A stretch of 41,584 nucleotides of DNA from an uncultured Phycisphaerales bacterium (GTDB lineage Bacteria > Planctomycetota > Phycisphaerae > WQYP01): NCBI GenBank assembly GCA_903868035.1, contig CAIPTQ010000394.1:1-41584 (forward strand), given 5' to 3'. How positions within the stretch are numbered: the first letter of the stretch is position 1; each line of letters starts with the position of its first letter. Of this stretch, positions 8,034-16,775 are shown one piece after another. Below the pieces are notes generated by a model. It saw only the letters and a program-made list of their open reading frames with translations, searched no databases and was not told where the DNA came from. A program made the translations under genes and the position numbers.

Positions 8034-9248
8034 ATGTTGCGATCCCTTAAATATCTGGCCCTGGGATTGGTGTTGGCCTCCTGCGGATTTCTCGCGGCGC
8101 AGACCCAGCCCGCCACGTCCTCGCGGCCGACGTCGCAACCCACGCCCCCGTCCATTGGTTTGAGTGGGCCGGGGGCGCCGTTTTCGACCACGGCACCCGT
8201 TTATCGCCGGCGTGCCGTCGCCAATGCGGCGGCGGTGCGCAATCAGCTTATTCCGCCGATTGTGCCGATCCTGGACCTGCATATACGGGACACCATCATT
8301 CGCCTGGGCCCCGATGGCAATTACTATCTGACCGGCTCGGTGGGCGATGATATCTGGAAGCGGGCCGACGGGATTGAATTGTGGCGTTCGGCGGACCTCA
8401 AGAGGTGGGACTATCTGGGGGTGGTGTGGAGTTTCGCCAAGGACGCCACGTGGGAAAAACCCAAGAACTTCCGCGGGGTGATGGTGCAGTCGATCTGGGC
8501 GCCGGAGATCATCTACATCAAGAGCCAGAACACGTACTTTCTCACTTTCTCGATGCCACCCGGCGACCGGGGCTTGCTGAAATCCACCACGGGCAAGCCG
8601 GAAGGCCCATATGTCAACGCCCTGGCCAATGACGGGAAACTCGAAGGGGGCATCGACTTGAACCTCTTTGAGGACGACGACGGCAAAGTCTACGCCACGT
8701 GGGGGCCGTGTCTGATGGCGCGCATGAAGGATGATTTGAGCGGCCTGGCCGAGGCGGAGCGCAGCCCCGTCCTGCTGGACCCGGACCGCGACCCGACGCA
8801 TCACGCCACCAACTGCCCCCCGGCCCGCAATTGCAATGACATCGGACATGAAGGGCCGAGCCTGTTCAAGCGCGACGGCAAGTATTACATGACGGGCGCG
8901 GACACGTACCAGGGCCGCTATAGCAGCATGGTGGCCATTGCGGACAACGTCTACGGCCCGTACAAATGGCGTCATGAGGCGGTGCCATGCGGCGGGGGGA
9001 CGAACTACTTTGAGGACAAGGAAGGCAACTGGTGGTGCGCCTATTTTGGCAACGACGGCCAGTCGCCCTTCCGCGAAATGGCGGCCATGGTAAGGATTGA
9101 TTTCGACAAGGATGGCAGGATTTTCGTGGCGGACGAACAGCCCGCCTTCATACTCCAGGAGAATACGCCGACGAAGTGGCGCAGGACACCGCGCACCACG
9201 ACGGCGGCATCCGCACCGGCGACCAGGCCGGCCGCCACGCAGCCTTGA
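8034..9248 (+). CDS. GH43 family glycosidase, probable lipoprotein
   Basis: This 404-residue protein starts at ATG 8034; an earlier TTG at 8001 would add charged residues in front of the signal. Residues 5-20 are hydrophobic with a good lipobox LASC (Cys17), so the enzyme may be anchored in a membrane. GH43 residues are Asp86 in LHIRDT, Asp208 in GGIDLNLF and Glu273 in GHEGPSLF. It shares the blocks DGIELWRS, IWAPEI, STTGKP.GPYVN and VPCGGGTNYF with the GH43 at 2975-4351 and is a paralogue. The likely role is release of arabinose from pectic arabinan or trimming of arabinan after the exported enzymes act; the substrate is inferred from context. A Thr/Ala/Pro-rich tail ends the protein. The SD is weak (GAAAG). 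Confidence 0.88.
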   Translation: MLRSLKYLALGLVLASCGFLAAQTQPATSSRPTSQPTPPSIGLSGPGAPFSTTAPVYRRRAVANAAAVRNQLIPPIVPILDLHIRDTIIRLGPDGNYYLTGSVGDDIWKRADGIELWRSADLKRWDYLGVVWSFAKDATWEKPKNFRGVMVQSIWAPEIIYIKSQNTYFLTFSMPPGDRGLLKSTTGKPEGPYVNALANDGKLEGGIDLNLFEDDDGKVYATWGPCLMARMKDDLSGLAEAERSPVLLDPDRDPTHHATNCPPARNCNDIGHEGPSLFKRDGKYYMTGADTYQGRYSSMVAIADNVYGPYKWRHEAVPCGGGTNYFEDKEGNWWCAYFGNDGQSPFREMAAMVRIDFDKDGRIFVADEQPAFILQENTPTKWRRTPRTTTAASAPATRPAATQP

Positions 9249-9280
9249 TCCATTTTCTATTCTTACACAATGAGGGTCTC

Positions 9281-11989
9281 ATGCGATTATGCGGTCTATT
9301 TTCCAGTGTCAGCCTCATCGCGCTTCTCCTGGGCTCGGCCGTTACGCATGCCGCCGATGTGGCGCCGCCGGTCAACAGTGTGTGGGGCCGGCCCACGCTG
9401 GTGCCCATTCCCACCGCCGCGGGCAATCTGCCCCTGACCTGGAACGGCAACAACGCCACGGTGACAGTCCCCGCGGACATGGCCGGCAAACGGCTGGTCG
9501 TGCGTTTCGAGGCCGTCGGCAACGGCGCCAAACTCTCGGTGAACAACCAGTACGTGCGCGACCACTGGGGTCCGAATCTGCCCTGGTCGGCGGACATCAC
9601 CGACAAGGTGAAGGCCGGGGAGAACACGATCGCCCTGGAGATGGAGCAGGGACGGAGCGGGGTGAATGGCTTCATCCGGGGCGGGGGCATGGGTAATGCG
9701 GTGCTGCTGACGCTGCCGCGGGATTACATTGCGCGGGTACACGCAGAGACGACTTTTGACAAGACCTACAAGGACGCCACGCTGCATGTGTGGCTGACCA
9801 TGTCGTTCCATGGCGGCGAGAACGCCAAGGTGAAGCTGGCGCTGAAGGATCCGGCCGGGAAGGCCATTCCGCTGGGAACGGTGGAGCTGACGCCCACGAC
9901 GGCCGACCGCATTTTTGACTTCCCGGTGCCCAACGCGATCAAGTGGGACGCCGAGCATCCGAATCTGTACACGATGGAAACAACGCTGCTGGACGCCAAT
10001 GGGGCGGCGCTGGAAACCATCACCAAGACCATTGGGCTGCGGCAGGTGGAGGTCAAGGGAAACCAGATGTTCGTCAACGGGCAGGAGGTGAAGTTCCGGG
10101 GCATCTGGAGCGGGAGCGTGCAACAGGTGAAGAGTTGGAATGGCAATCATACGCGGCAGAAGTGGGCCAACGAGGGATATCTGGCGGATGCCGACCGTTT
10201 GGGCCTGTATGTCCTGGATGAAAACCCGGTGGATTTCGCGAAATACGGCGCGGAATCGGACCCGCAGTTCATGTATCAGTGGATGGGCTTCATCACGGAC
10301 ATGATCGAATACGATCGCGACCATCCGAGCATCATCATGTGGGGTCTGGGCAACGAAAGCTGGACGGGGCCGAACATCCTGAAGATGTTCAAGTATTCGC
10401 AGATTGAGGATACGCAGCGGCCCTGCATCTTCAGTTTTGGCAACCGCGTGCCGGCGGATCAGGAATTGCCGTTCTCGGTGTTCAGTTCGCACTATCCGAA
10501 CCTGGGCGATCCGAAAATCGACCTTTCCGACTTCGTCGTCGCCAAGTGGCAGGCGCAGTCGCTGCTGGTGCGGCGGAATCCGCGGCCCGTGATGCCGGTG
10601 CTGAATGATGAAAGCAACCACATCTGCCAGAACACGGCCCTGAAGGCCCGCGATCCGAATGTCCGCAGCTTCTGGGGCGAGAGTCTCAGCCGGTCGTGGG
10701 AGAAGATGTTCACCACGAAGGGTTCGCTGGGGCTGGACATTTTCGGCGTCACCGGCGGTTTCGACGGCACGCCCACCGAACTCTCCCTGATCGCCAAAGC
10801 CTACACGCCCATCCGCATCGCCAATGAGCCGCTGCCCAACCCCGGCGCGGGCAAACCGCTGCCGGTGCCGGTGAAGAACTGGTTCGATCACACGAACTTG
10901 AATGAGCTGACGATCGCCTGGGCGGTGGGCGGAGAAACCGGGACGCTGCGGGGGGACGCGCTCGACACGGTAGCGCCGCACGCGGACGGAAAGTTCAACC
11001 TGCCGGCGCGGGCCTGGAAGGATGATGACAAGGTCAGCCTGAAACTGTACCGCAACAACGTGCAGTTCGATGAGTACCTGCTGGCGGTCAATCCGCCCAA
11101 GCCCAGGCTTCCGGCGGCGCAGGGGCCGGTGCCCAAGATGGATGTCGCGGGCGCCAAAGTGGTCATCTCGGGCGAGCATTTCAAGGTGACCTTCGACAAG
11201 TACCGCGGCCTCATGGAAAACGCCTCCTATGACGGCAAAACCGTCATCTCCGAGGGGCCCTTCCTCAATCTCCTCGGCTCGGGCATTTCCTACAAGGAAT
11301 GGTGGGTTGATGACTTCAAGGCCAGGGTCGAGGGCAACGAAGCGGTCATCAACATCAAGGGCAACTTTGCCATCATCAATGTGAGCTTTGAAATCCGCAT
11401 CGACGGCCAGGGCCTGATCACCACCAAGTACACCGTGGACAACGTTCCGGGCGACGGGCCGCCGTCCACCTTCTCGCCGTGGAACGCCACCAGCGAGGGC
11501 GGCTACAGTGAAGTCGGCGTTTCCTACATGTTGCCCAGCACCGTTTCGACGCTCGCCTGGAAACGCAAGGGGTATTTCAACATGTATCCCGCCAATCACA
11601 TGGGACGGCTCGAAGACAGCATCCCGAACGCGACCTTTGCGGGTGGCGGCGGCGGCGGCGGACGCGGCGGCGGCGGCGGACGCGGCCCTGGCGGCGGCGG
11701 CGGTGCTGGCGGCGGCGGCGAGGAAATCGCCACCAAGGAGAACATCTATTTTGCGACCGTCGCCGACGCCAGTGGCGCCGGTGTGACGGCGCTGTCCGAC
11801 GGACGGGACGCGGTCCGCTGCTTTTCCGACAGCCCCGAGGGCATGACCCGCGGCATCCGCCTCTGCATTAACAATGAATGGAACTACCCCGACATCGGCA
11901 TCGGCAACTGGTGCAAGCCGCCGATCGTCGTGAAAAATGGCTACCAGGGCGCTGCGTACATGCAACTGGGCGTCAAAAAAGCACCCTGA
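9281..11989 (+). CDS. Exported GH2-like glycosidase (beta-galactosidase type)
   Basis: This 902-residue protein starts at ATG 9281 after GAGGG, with a Sec signal ending at HAA. It has an N-terminal jelly-roll (about 50-150), an Ig-like domain (about 155-260) and a TIM barrel from about 265. The acid/base is Glu359 in GLGNES and the likely nucleophile is Glu444 in VLNDES. The HHP-type signatures of LacZ are absent; instead SWNGNH and LGLYVLDENP occupy the equivalent loops, so this is a distant GH2. A long C-terminal region holds a glycine run (about residues 788-815, encoded by GGC repeats at 11641-11720). Beta-1,4-galactan or arabinogalactan side chains fit the neighbouring GH53. GH2 also contains glucuronidases and mannosidases, so the sugar is uncertain. 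Confidence 0.8.
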   Translation: MRLCGLFSSVSLIALLLGSAVTHAADVAPPVNSVWGRPTLVPIPTAAGNLPLTWNGNNATVTVPADMAGKRLVVRFEAVGNGAKLSVNNQYVRDHWGPNLPWSADITDKVKAGENTIALEMEQGRSGVNGFIRGGGMGNAVLLTLPRDYIARVHAETTFDKTYKDATLHVWLTMSFHGGENAKVKLALKDPAGKAIPLGTVELTPTTADRIFDFPVPNAIKWDAEHPNLYTMETTLLDANGAALETITKTIGLRQVEVKGNQMFVNGQEVKFRGIWSGSVQQVKSWNGNHTRQKWANEGYLADADRLGLYVLDENPVDFAKYGAESDPQFMYQWMGFITDMIEYDRDHPSIIMWGLGNESWTGPNILKMFKYSQIEDTQRPCIFSFGNRVPADQELPFSVFSSHYPNLGDPKIDLSDFVVAKWQAQSLLVRRNPRPVMPVLNDESNHICQNTALKARDPNVRSFWGESLSRSWEKMFTTKGSLGLDIFGVTGGFDGTPTELSLIAKAYTPIRIANEPLPNPGAGKPLPVPVKNWFDHTNLNELTIAWAVGGETGTLRGDALDTVAPHADGKFNLPARAWKDDDKVSLKLYRNNVQFDEYLLAVNPPKPRLPAAQGPVPKMDVAGAKVVISGEHFKVTFDKYRGLMENASYDGKTVISEGPFLNLLGSGISYKEWWVDDFKARVEGNEAVINIKGNFAIINVSFEIRIDGQGLITTKYTVDNVPGDGPPSTFSPWNATSEGGYSEVGVSYMLPSTVSTLAWKRKGYFNMYPANHMGRLEDSIPNATFAGGGGGGGRGGGGGRGPGGGGGAGGGGEEIATKENIYFATVADASGAGVTALSDGRDAVRCFSDSPEGMTRGIRLCINNEWNYPDIGIGNWCKPPIVVKNGYQGAAYMQLGVKKAP
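11641..11722 (+). repeat. GGC-rich low-complexity tract coding polyglycine in the GH2-like gene
   Basis: The run is built almost entirely of GGC/GGT codons with CGC (Arg) and one CCT (Pro), giving about 27 residues of Gly with Arg, Pro and Ala. It stays in frame and lies between two folded regions, so a flexible linker or surface loop is likely. Slippage-prone DNA of this kind can vary in length between strains. Confidence 0.8.
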
Positions 11990-12039
11990 GGATCGCTAAA
12001 TTACGAATTCATATAACTACATTACATTGGAGAGACCTT

Positions 12040-13368
12040 ATGCCTGGCAAACGTTTCCTGCTCCCGCTGGCGTGTCTGGCCGGCATCATTCTCGGCGGCG
12101 CCCAGCAGGCCCGCGCCCGCGATCAGCCGTTCATCCTCGGCGCGGACATCTCCTGGATACCCGAAGATGAGGCCGCCGGCGCCGTGTATTACGACCGCGG
12201 CGTGCCCAGGGACATCTTCGACATCCTCAAGCAATACAACATCAACTACATCCGACTCCGCATTTTCGTCAATCCCGCGGCCGCCGGCGGCTACAACCGC
12301 CAGGGCTTCTGCGACCTGGAGCACACCAAGGCCATGGCCAAGCGCATCCAAGCCGCCGGCATGGGCTTTGAACTCGACTTCCACTATTCCGACACGTGGG
12401 CCAGCCCCGAAGGCCAGGGCAAACCCGCCGCCTGGCGCAATTTCACCGTCGAGCAGCTCGAAAAAGCCGTCGCCGACCATACCCGCGAGGTCCTCAAGGC
12501 CCTCAAAGACCAGGGCACGCCCCCGGAGATGGTCCAGATCGGCAATGAAGTCACCCACGGCATGCTTTGGCCCGAAGGCCGCGTTTGGTCCCAAATCCCC
12601 TCCGGCAACGCCGCCACTGACGCCAAAACCGCCGCCCTCGGACCGGGCATCGGCAACTACGACAACTTCGCCAGGTTCCTCAAGGCCGGCATCGCCGCCG
12701 CCAGGGAGGTCGATCCCAAGGTCAAGATCATCCTCCACAACCACCTGGCGCGCCACACGCCCCGCATGGTCGAGTGGATGGACGAACTCCTCAAACGCGA
12801 CGTGAAATTCGACATCATCGGCATGTCCGCATATTCCCAGGGCAAGGAGGGCGACTGGAAAGACACCTTCGCCGAACTCGCCCAACGCTACCCCACCCAC
12901 AAGCAACTCGTCCTGGAATATTCCAACCGCAAACGCTACCTCAACGATCTCATTTTCAACACCCCCAACGATCTGGGCCTCGGCAGTTTCATCTGGGAAC
13001 CCATCCACTACCGCGAAGCCCTCTTCAACAAGAACGGCGCCAACGCCGGCGGCACGCAGGCTTCCGATTTCGTCAACGATGTCGGCATCAACCAGGGTGC
13101 CGGCGGCGGACCCACCACCCGCACCGCCACCCTTCCGCCCCTGGTGACTCCCACCGCGCCCGCGCCCGCCACCGCCACCGCATCCGCGCCCGCCACCGCC
13201 ACCGCATCCGCGCCCGCCACAACACCCGCCCGTGGCCGGGGCGGCCGGGGTAATAACAGCGGCCGTTTCGACACCAACGAGCTGCTTGAGCTATACCCCA
13301 AGATGTACCAGGACTACGGCAACGACAAGTTCCCGCCACGGGCGGCCGCCGCCACTCCCCCAAAGTAG
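12040..13368 (+). CDS. Exported GH53 arabinogalactan endo-beta-1,4-galactanase
   Basis: This 442-residue protein starts at ATG 12040 after GGAGAGA, with a signal peptide ending ARA. The barrel opens with FILGADISWIPE, typical of GH53. Catalytic residues are Glu170 in QIGNEVTHGMLWP (acid/base) and Glu293 in LVLEYSN (nucleophile). The enzyme cuts beta-1,4-galactan side chains of rhamnogalacturonan I, giving galacto-oligosaccharides that the neighbouring GH2 and GH27 could finish. An Ala/Thr/Pro insertion followed by RGRGGRGNNS (about residues 370-408) splits the last helix from the barrel; part of it is a 24-base tandem repeat. It is the last gene of the + strand run and faces the convergent AmmeMemoRadiSam gene 30 bases away. 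Confidence 0.93.
   Translation: MPGKRFLLPLACLAGIILGGAQQARARDQPFILGADISWIPEDEAAGAVYYDRGVPRDIFDILKQYNINYIRLRIFVNPAAAGGYNRQGFCDLEHTKAMAKRIQAAGMGFELDFHYSDTWASPEGQGKPAAWRNFTVEQLEKAVADHTREVLKALKDQGTPPEMVQIGNEVTHGMLWPEGRVWSQIPSGNAATDAKTAALGPGIGNYDNFARFLKAGIAAAREVDPKVKIILHNHLARHTPRMVEWMDELLKRDVKFDIIGMSAYSQGKEGDWKDTFAELAQRYPTHKQLVLEYSNRKRYLNDLIFNTPNDLGLGSFIWEPIHYREALFNKNGANAGGTQASDFVNDVGINQGAGGGPTTRTATLPPLVTPTAPAPATATASAPATATASAPATTPARGRGGRGNNSGRFDTNELLELYPKMYQDYGNDKFPPRAAAATPPK
13162..13220 (+). repeat. 24-base tandem repeat, about 2.5 copies, inside GH53
   Basis: A unit beginning GCGCCCGCCACC and ending GCATCC is present at 13162-13185 and identically at 13186-13209, with 11 more bases at 13210-13220. 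It encodes the repeated peptide APATATAS, so copy-number change keeps the frame. It makes part of the low-complexity insertion of the GH53 enzyme. Confidence 0.9.
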
Positions 13369-13398
13369 GATGCATCTGGTGCCGGCCCGCCCGCGCAC

Positions 13399-16300
13399 TC
13401 ACTCGATCACCACGCCGGCATAACCCACCACCCGCGAGGCATCCCCGCTGGCGGCGGCGCTGTTGGTATAGTCCACCAGGCGGGGGTGGATGGCGGGCGT
13501 CTCCTGCTGGAGGGCCTGCATGATCGTGACCGCCGGGAGCAGGCCGCACATGCTGATGTCGTGCTGCATGCAGGTTTCGTACAGGTGCCGGGGGTTGCCG
13601 GTCTGCATGGCTTCCAGGGCCAGCATATCGCGCCGGCGGTTCTCGGCTTCGGGGGCGAAGTGGTTCATGTCGCTGGAGATCACCAGCAGCGGCGCTTCGG
13701 CACCCTGGGCTTGGGCGTCGCGGAGGATTGCCGCCAGTTCGCCGGCGAGCGCGGCGAGCGCCTCAAAGGCGCATGACCCCAGCGCGATGGGCACAATGTT
13801 CAGGTCCGGCCGCAGACGCAGCAGGAACGGCAGCAGCACCTCGACGCCGTGCTCCTGGCGATGGGCCTCCGGCTCGCAGGCGAGCTGTGGCACGGCCCGG
13901 CTCAACCGCTGCACAATGGACGTGGCCACGGGGATGGCCGCGCCGGGAATCTGCCACGCGGAGTGATTGGCCACCGACCATTCGGGGCCCAGCGGCGTGT
14001 GCTTGGGGCCGATGATGATGAGCGTCTGGGGCAGCTTTACGCCGGCGAGGGTTTTGCCCATCGTGCCGCCGCAGAACCGCCAGCCGGCATGGGGCAGCAT
14101 GATGGCGCGGCAGGCCAGCGTGGGCGTGTGCCCCAGGCCGCCGGCGCGCAGATAACCGTCCACTTCGTTCATCGCCTGCGCGGCATCGGCCGGGTAGAAC
14201 ATCCCCGCCCGGAAAGCCCGGCGCACCGGCCCTCCGCCGTTCCCCGGAACCGCCCCCGCCCCCCCCACCCCCCCCGTGCCGCCATTCGTCCGCGCCCCGG
14301 CCGCCGGAAGCGGCGCCGGCACGGGCGGCTGGGTGTGGCAATGAAAGACGTTAAATGCCAGCAGGCGAATCCGGCCCGCGCGGTCATCGCGCCACTGCTG
14401 CGGCGTGACCTGGAGCGTCGCGAGCGCCTCGGCGATGCTGTCCGTCTGGCCGTTGGGCCGCGGGAGCGCCAGCGCCCAGCGGCCGGCGGTCTGGGCCAGC
14501 ACGGCCGAGTTGGCCAGCATCTGATGCCGGGCGGGGTAATCCGCCGCCGCCAGCAGCAGCGGTTGCCATAACACACTCATGATGTGTACCGGTTCGGCCG
14601 GGCCGCGATCCTTGAATTTGTTGGCCAGCGATTGTGCCGCCATCTGCGCCAGGGTGAGCAGACTGCGGTGGGGCGCGATCGAGGTGGCGGTGACGCCGGA
14701 AGCGGTCCGCAGGCACAGGCCCAGCTCCTGGGGGTGAATCTGATGGAGCAGGGGGGCCTGGGCGGGAGTGGGGATGCCGGGGTTGCCGGGGGTTGCGGCC
14801 TGACCGCTGAGGAATTGGTGTACGGCCCCGAAGAGCTGGGACAGTCCATTGGCGCCCAGTTCGACCAGGTTCAAGTCGGAGGCGGGCGGCGGACTGGTGA
14901 GGATCCGGGCGCAGAAGGTCATCAGCTTGGCCTGGTCCTCGCGCCAGGCCTGGGGCGGCAGGCCGGCCTTATGGCAGGTGTGTTCGAGGAAAGTTTTGCT
15001 GTCCCACTTGGCCTCGACGGCGACTTGGGGCAGGAGCAGTCCGCTGCCGTGGGGATGCCGGATGACCAGGCCGTGGGTTCCGACCTGAACGCTGCGGATG
15101 CGGTCCTCCCCGCGGGCGGTGACCAGTTGCGGGTTGTGCATGAGCGAGACTTCGACGGTCAGGTACGGCAGTTCCGCGGGCGTGATCCGCGGGAAGCGCG
15201 GGTCATTGGTGGCCGCGTCGCGGGCGACGGACTCCAGAAGCTGGCTTAAGGGCGCCAGTCCGCCGGCCGCCGAGCCGCCCCAATGCCCCTTGCAGGAGCG
15301 CAACTGCGCGCCCCGGTGCAGCGAGACAAACATGCCAAAGGCCGGCGCCTGGGCCAGCGGCTCGGGCAGGCGGGCATTGAAGAAGAGCTGGTTGTGCAGC
15401 GCGGATTCCATGACCGCGCGGGTGAAGGCCAGGAGGTGCGCGTCTTGTTCGGCGGTGAAATCGATCTTCGGAGCCGGAACCGACGGTGCGGCACTTGGTG
15501 GAACGGGTGACGGAGGCGCGCTTCCGGGGGCCGGGTTCCCTATCACAATCGGCTGGCGCTTGCGGCCCCATTTGCCCGGCCCGGCGGCATCAAACACGCC
15601 GGGGATGATGGCTCCGCAATGGCCGCACGCGTTGCCGCGGAGATGATAGGCGCCCAGTTCATACCAGTCGCGCTGGATCAGCAGCTTGCCACAGGCGTGG
15701 CAGTAAGTGCTCCCGTGGGCCGCGTCGTTGACGTTGCCCACGTAGGCGTAGCGGATGCCGGCCGCCAGCGCGATCTGCCGCGCCCGCACGAGGGTTTCCG
15801 GCGGCGTGGGGGGCGTGTCGCGCATCTTGAAGTCCGGGTGAAAGGCCGTGAAATGCACGGGCACATCGGGCCCGAGGTTTTCGACGATCCAGCCGCACAT
15901 GGCCTTGGTTTCCTCGGGAGAGTCGTTCTCGCCGGGGATCATCAGGTTGGTCAGCTCAAACCAGACCTTGGTCTCGCGCTTGAGGAATATGAGCGCGTCG
16001 AGGACGGGGTCGAGTTTCGCCTGACAGAGCTTGCTGTAGAAGCCCTCCGTGAAGCCCTTGAGATCCACGTTGGCCGCGTCCATATGCTCGTAAAACTCGC
16101 CCCGCGCCTCGCGGCTGATGTAGCCGGCCGTCACCGCCACGGTCTTAAGCCCATGCTCGTGGGCGACCTTGGCGATATCCAACGCGTACTCGGCCCATAT
16201 GACCGGGTCGTTGTACGTAAACGCCAGGCTCCGGCAGCCGGTGTGCAGGGCCGCCTCGACGATGGCGTCGGGCAGGGCCAGTTGTCCCAGCGTATCCATC

Positions 16301-16617
16301 TCGCGGCTCTTGGAGATGTCCCAGTTCTGGCAGAACTTGCAGCCCAGGTTGCAGCCGGCGGTGCCGAAACTCAGGATGGGCGTGCCGGGCAAAAAGTGAT
16401 TGAGCGGCTTTTTTTCGACGGGGTCGATGCAGAATCCGGAACTGCGGCCGTAGGTGGTTGATTCGAGCCGCCCATCGACGTTGGCCCGGACAAAGCAGAA
16501 TCCGCGGCTGCCCGCGGGGATGTGGCATTGGCGCGGGCAGAGGGTGCAGACGACCTTTTTGTCGTCCACCGCATGCCACCACCGTGCCGGGGGGAGCGCA
16601 GGGGCTATCGCAGACAT
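13399..16617 (-). CDS. AmmeMemoRadiSam triple fusion: radical SAM + AMMECR1 + MEMO
   Basis: One 1072-residue reading frame joins the three proteins of the AmmeMemoRadiSam system, normally separate genes. Residues 1-345 are a radical SAM enzyme: Cys89, Cys93, Cys96 form the CxxxCxxC 4Fe-4S site, with an extra N-terminal cysteine group (24, 27, 31, 41) and a zinc-ribbon-like pair (306/309, 331/334). Residues about 385-577 are AMMECR1-like, with LRSCKG where LRGCIG is usual. Residues about 580-770 are unassigned. Residues about 798-1072 are MEMO-like and keep the metal ligands His843 (PHAGW), His873 (GPKH), His986 (SSDMNH) and Cys1024 (CGLLP). No signal peptide, so cytoplasmic. ATG 16617 follows GAGGAG. 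The system's reaction is not established to my knowledge. It follows the GH29 gene on the same strand by 158 bases and might share its transcript. Confidence 0.93.
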   Translation of the reverse strand: MSAIAPALPPARWWHAVDDKKVVCTLCPRQCHIPAGSRGFCFVRANVDGRLESTTYGRSSGFCIDPVEKKPLNHFLPGTPILSFGTAGCNLGCKFCQNWDISKSREMDTLGQLALPDAIVEAALHTGCRSLAFTYNDPVIWAEYALDIAKVAHEHGLKTVAVTAGYISREARGEFYEHMDAANVDLKGFTEGFYSKLCQAKLDPVLDALIFLKRETKVWFELTNLMIPGENDSPEETKAMCGWIVENLGPDVPVHFTAFHPDFKMRDTPPTPPETLVRARQIALAAGIRYAYVGNVNDAAHGSTYCHACGKLLIQRDWYELGAYHLRGNACGHCGAIIPGVFDAAGPGKWGRKRQPIVIGNPAPGSAPPSPVPPSAAPSVPAPKIDFTAEQDAHLLAFTRAVMESALHNQLFFNARLPEPLAQAPAFGMFVSLHRGAQLRSCKGHWGGSAAGGLAPLSQLLESVARDAATNDPRFPRITPAELPYLTVEVSLMHNPQLVTARGEDRIRSVQVGTHGLVIRHPHGSGLLLPQVAVEAKWDSKTFLEHTCHKAGLPPQAWREDQAKLMTFCARILTSPPPASDLNLVELGANGLSQLFGAVHQFLSGQAATPGNPGIPTPAQAPLLHQIHPQELGLCLRTASGVTATSIAPHRSLLTLAQMAAQSLANKFKDRGPAEPVHIMSVLWQPLLLAAADYPARHQMLANSAVLAQTAGRWALALPRPNGQTDSIAEALATLQVTPQQWRDDRAGRIRLLAFNVFHCHTQPPVPAPLPAAGARTNGGTGGVGGAGAVPGNGGGPVRRAFRAGMFYPADAAQAMNEVDGYLRAGGLGHTPTLACRAIMLPHAGWRFCGGTMGKTLAGVKLPQTLIIIGPKHTPLGPEWSVANHSAWQIPGAAIPVATSIVQRLSRAVPQLACEPEAHRQEHGVEVLLPFLLRLRPDLNIVPIALGSCAFEALAALAGELAAILRDAQAQGAEAPLLVISSDMNHFAPEAENRRRDMLALEAMQTGNPRHLYETCMQHDISMCGLLPAVTIMQALQQETPAIHPRLVDYTNSAAASGDASRVVGYAGVVIE

Positions 16618-16775
16618 GATGAACTCCTCGGAAGGACATCCGCCATTCTACACAAGCCGGAGGACAAGAGGGAGGAGGTTTTGGGCAATGGAGCGCGCGT
16701 GTGATTTCAGAGCCGCGACCGTACGGGAGCGACCATCATTGCTGGTGTACCCGTCATTTCTGAGGGAACGACCCA

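Noticed and set aside
9296..11965. 889-codon open frame on the - strand antisense to the GH2-like gene
   Set aside because: It is the mirror of a GC-rich real gene: the + strand has signal peptide, GH2 motifs and an SD, while the - strand product is low-complexity with no recognisable domain.
13369..13398. Bidirectional terminator between GH53 and the AmmeMemoRadiSam gene
   Set aside because: The 30-base gap has no stem of useful length and no T-run.
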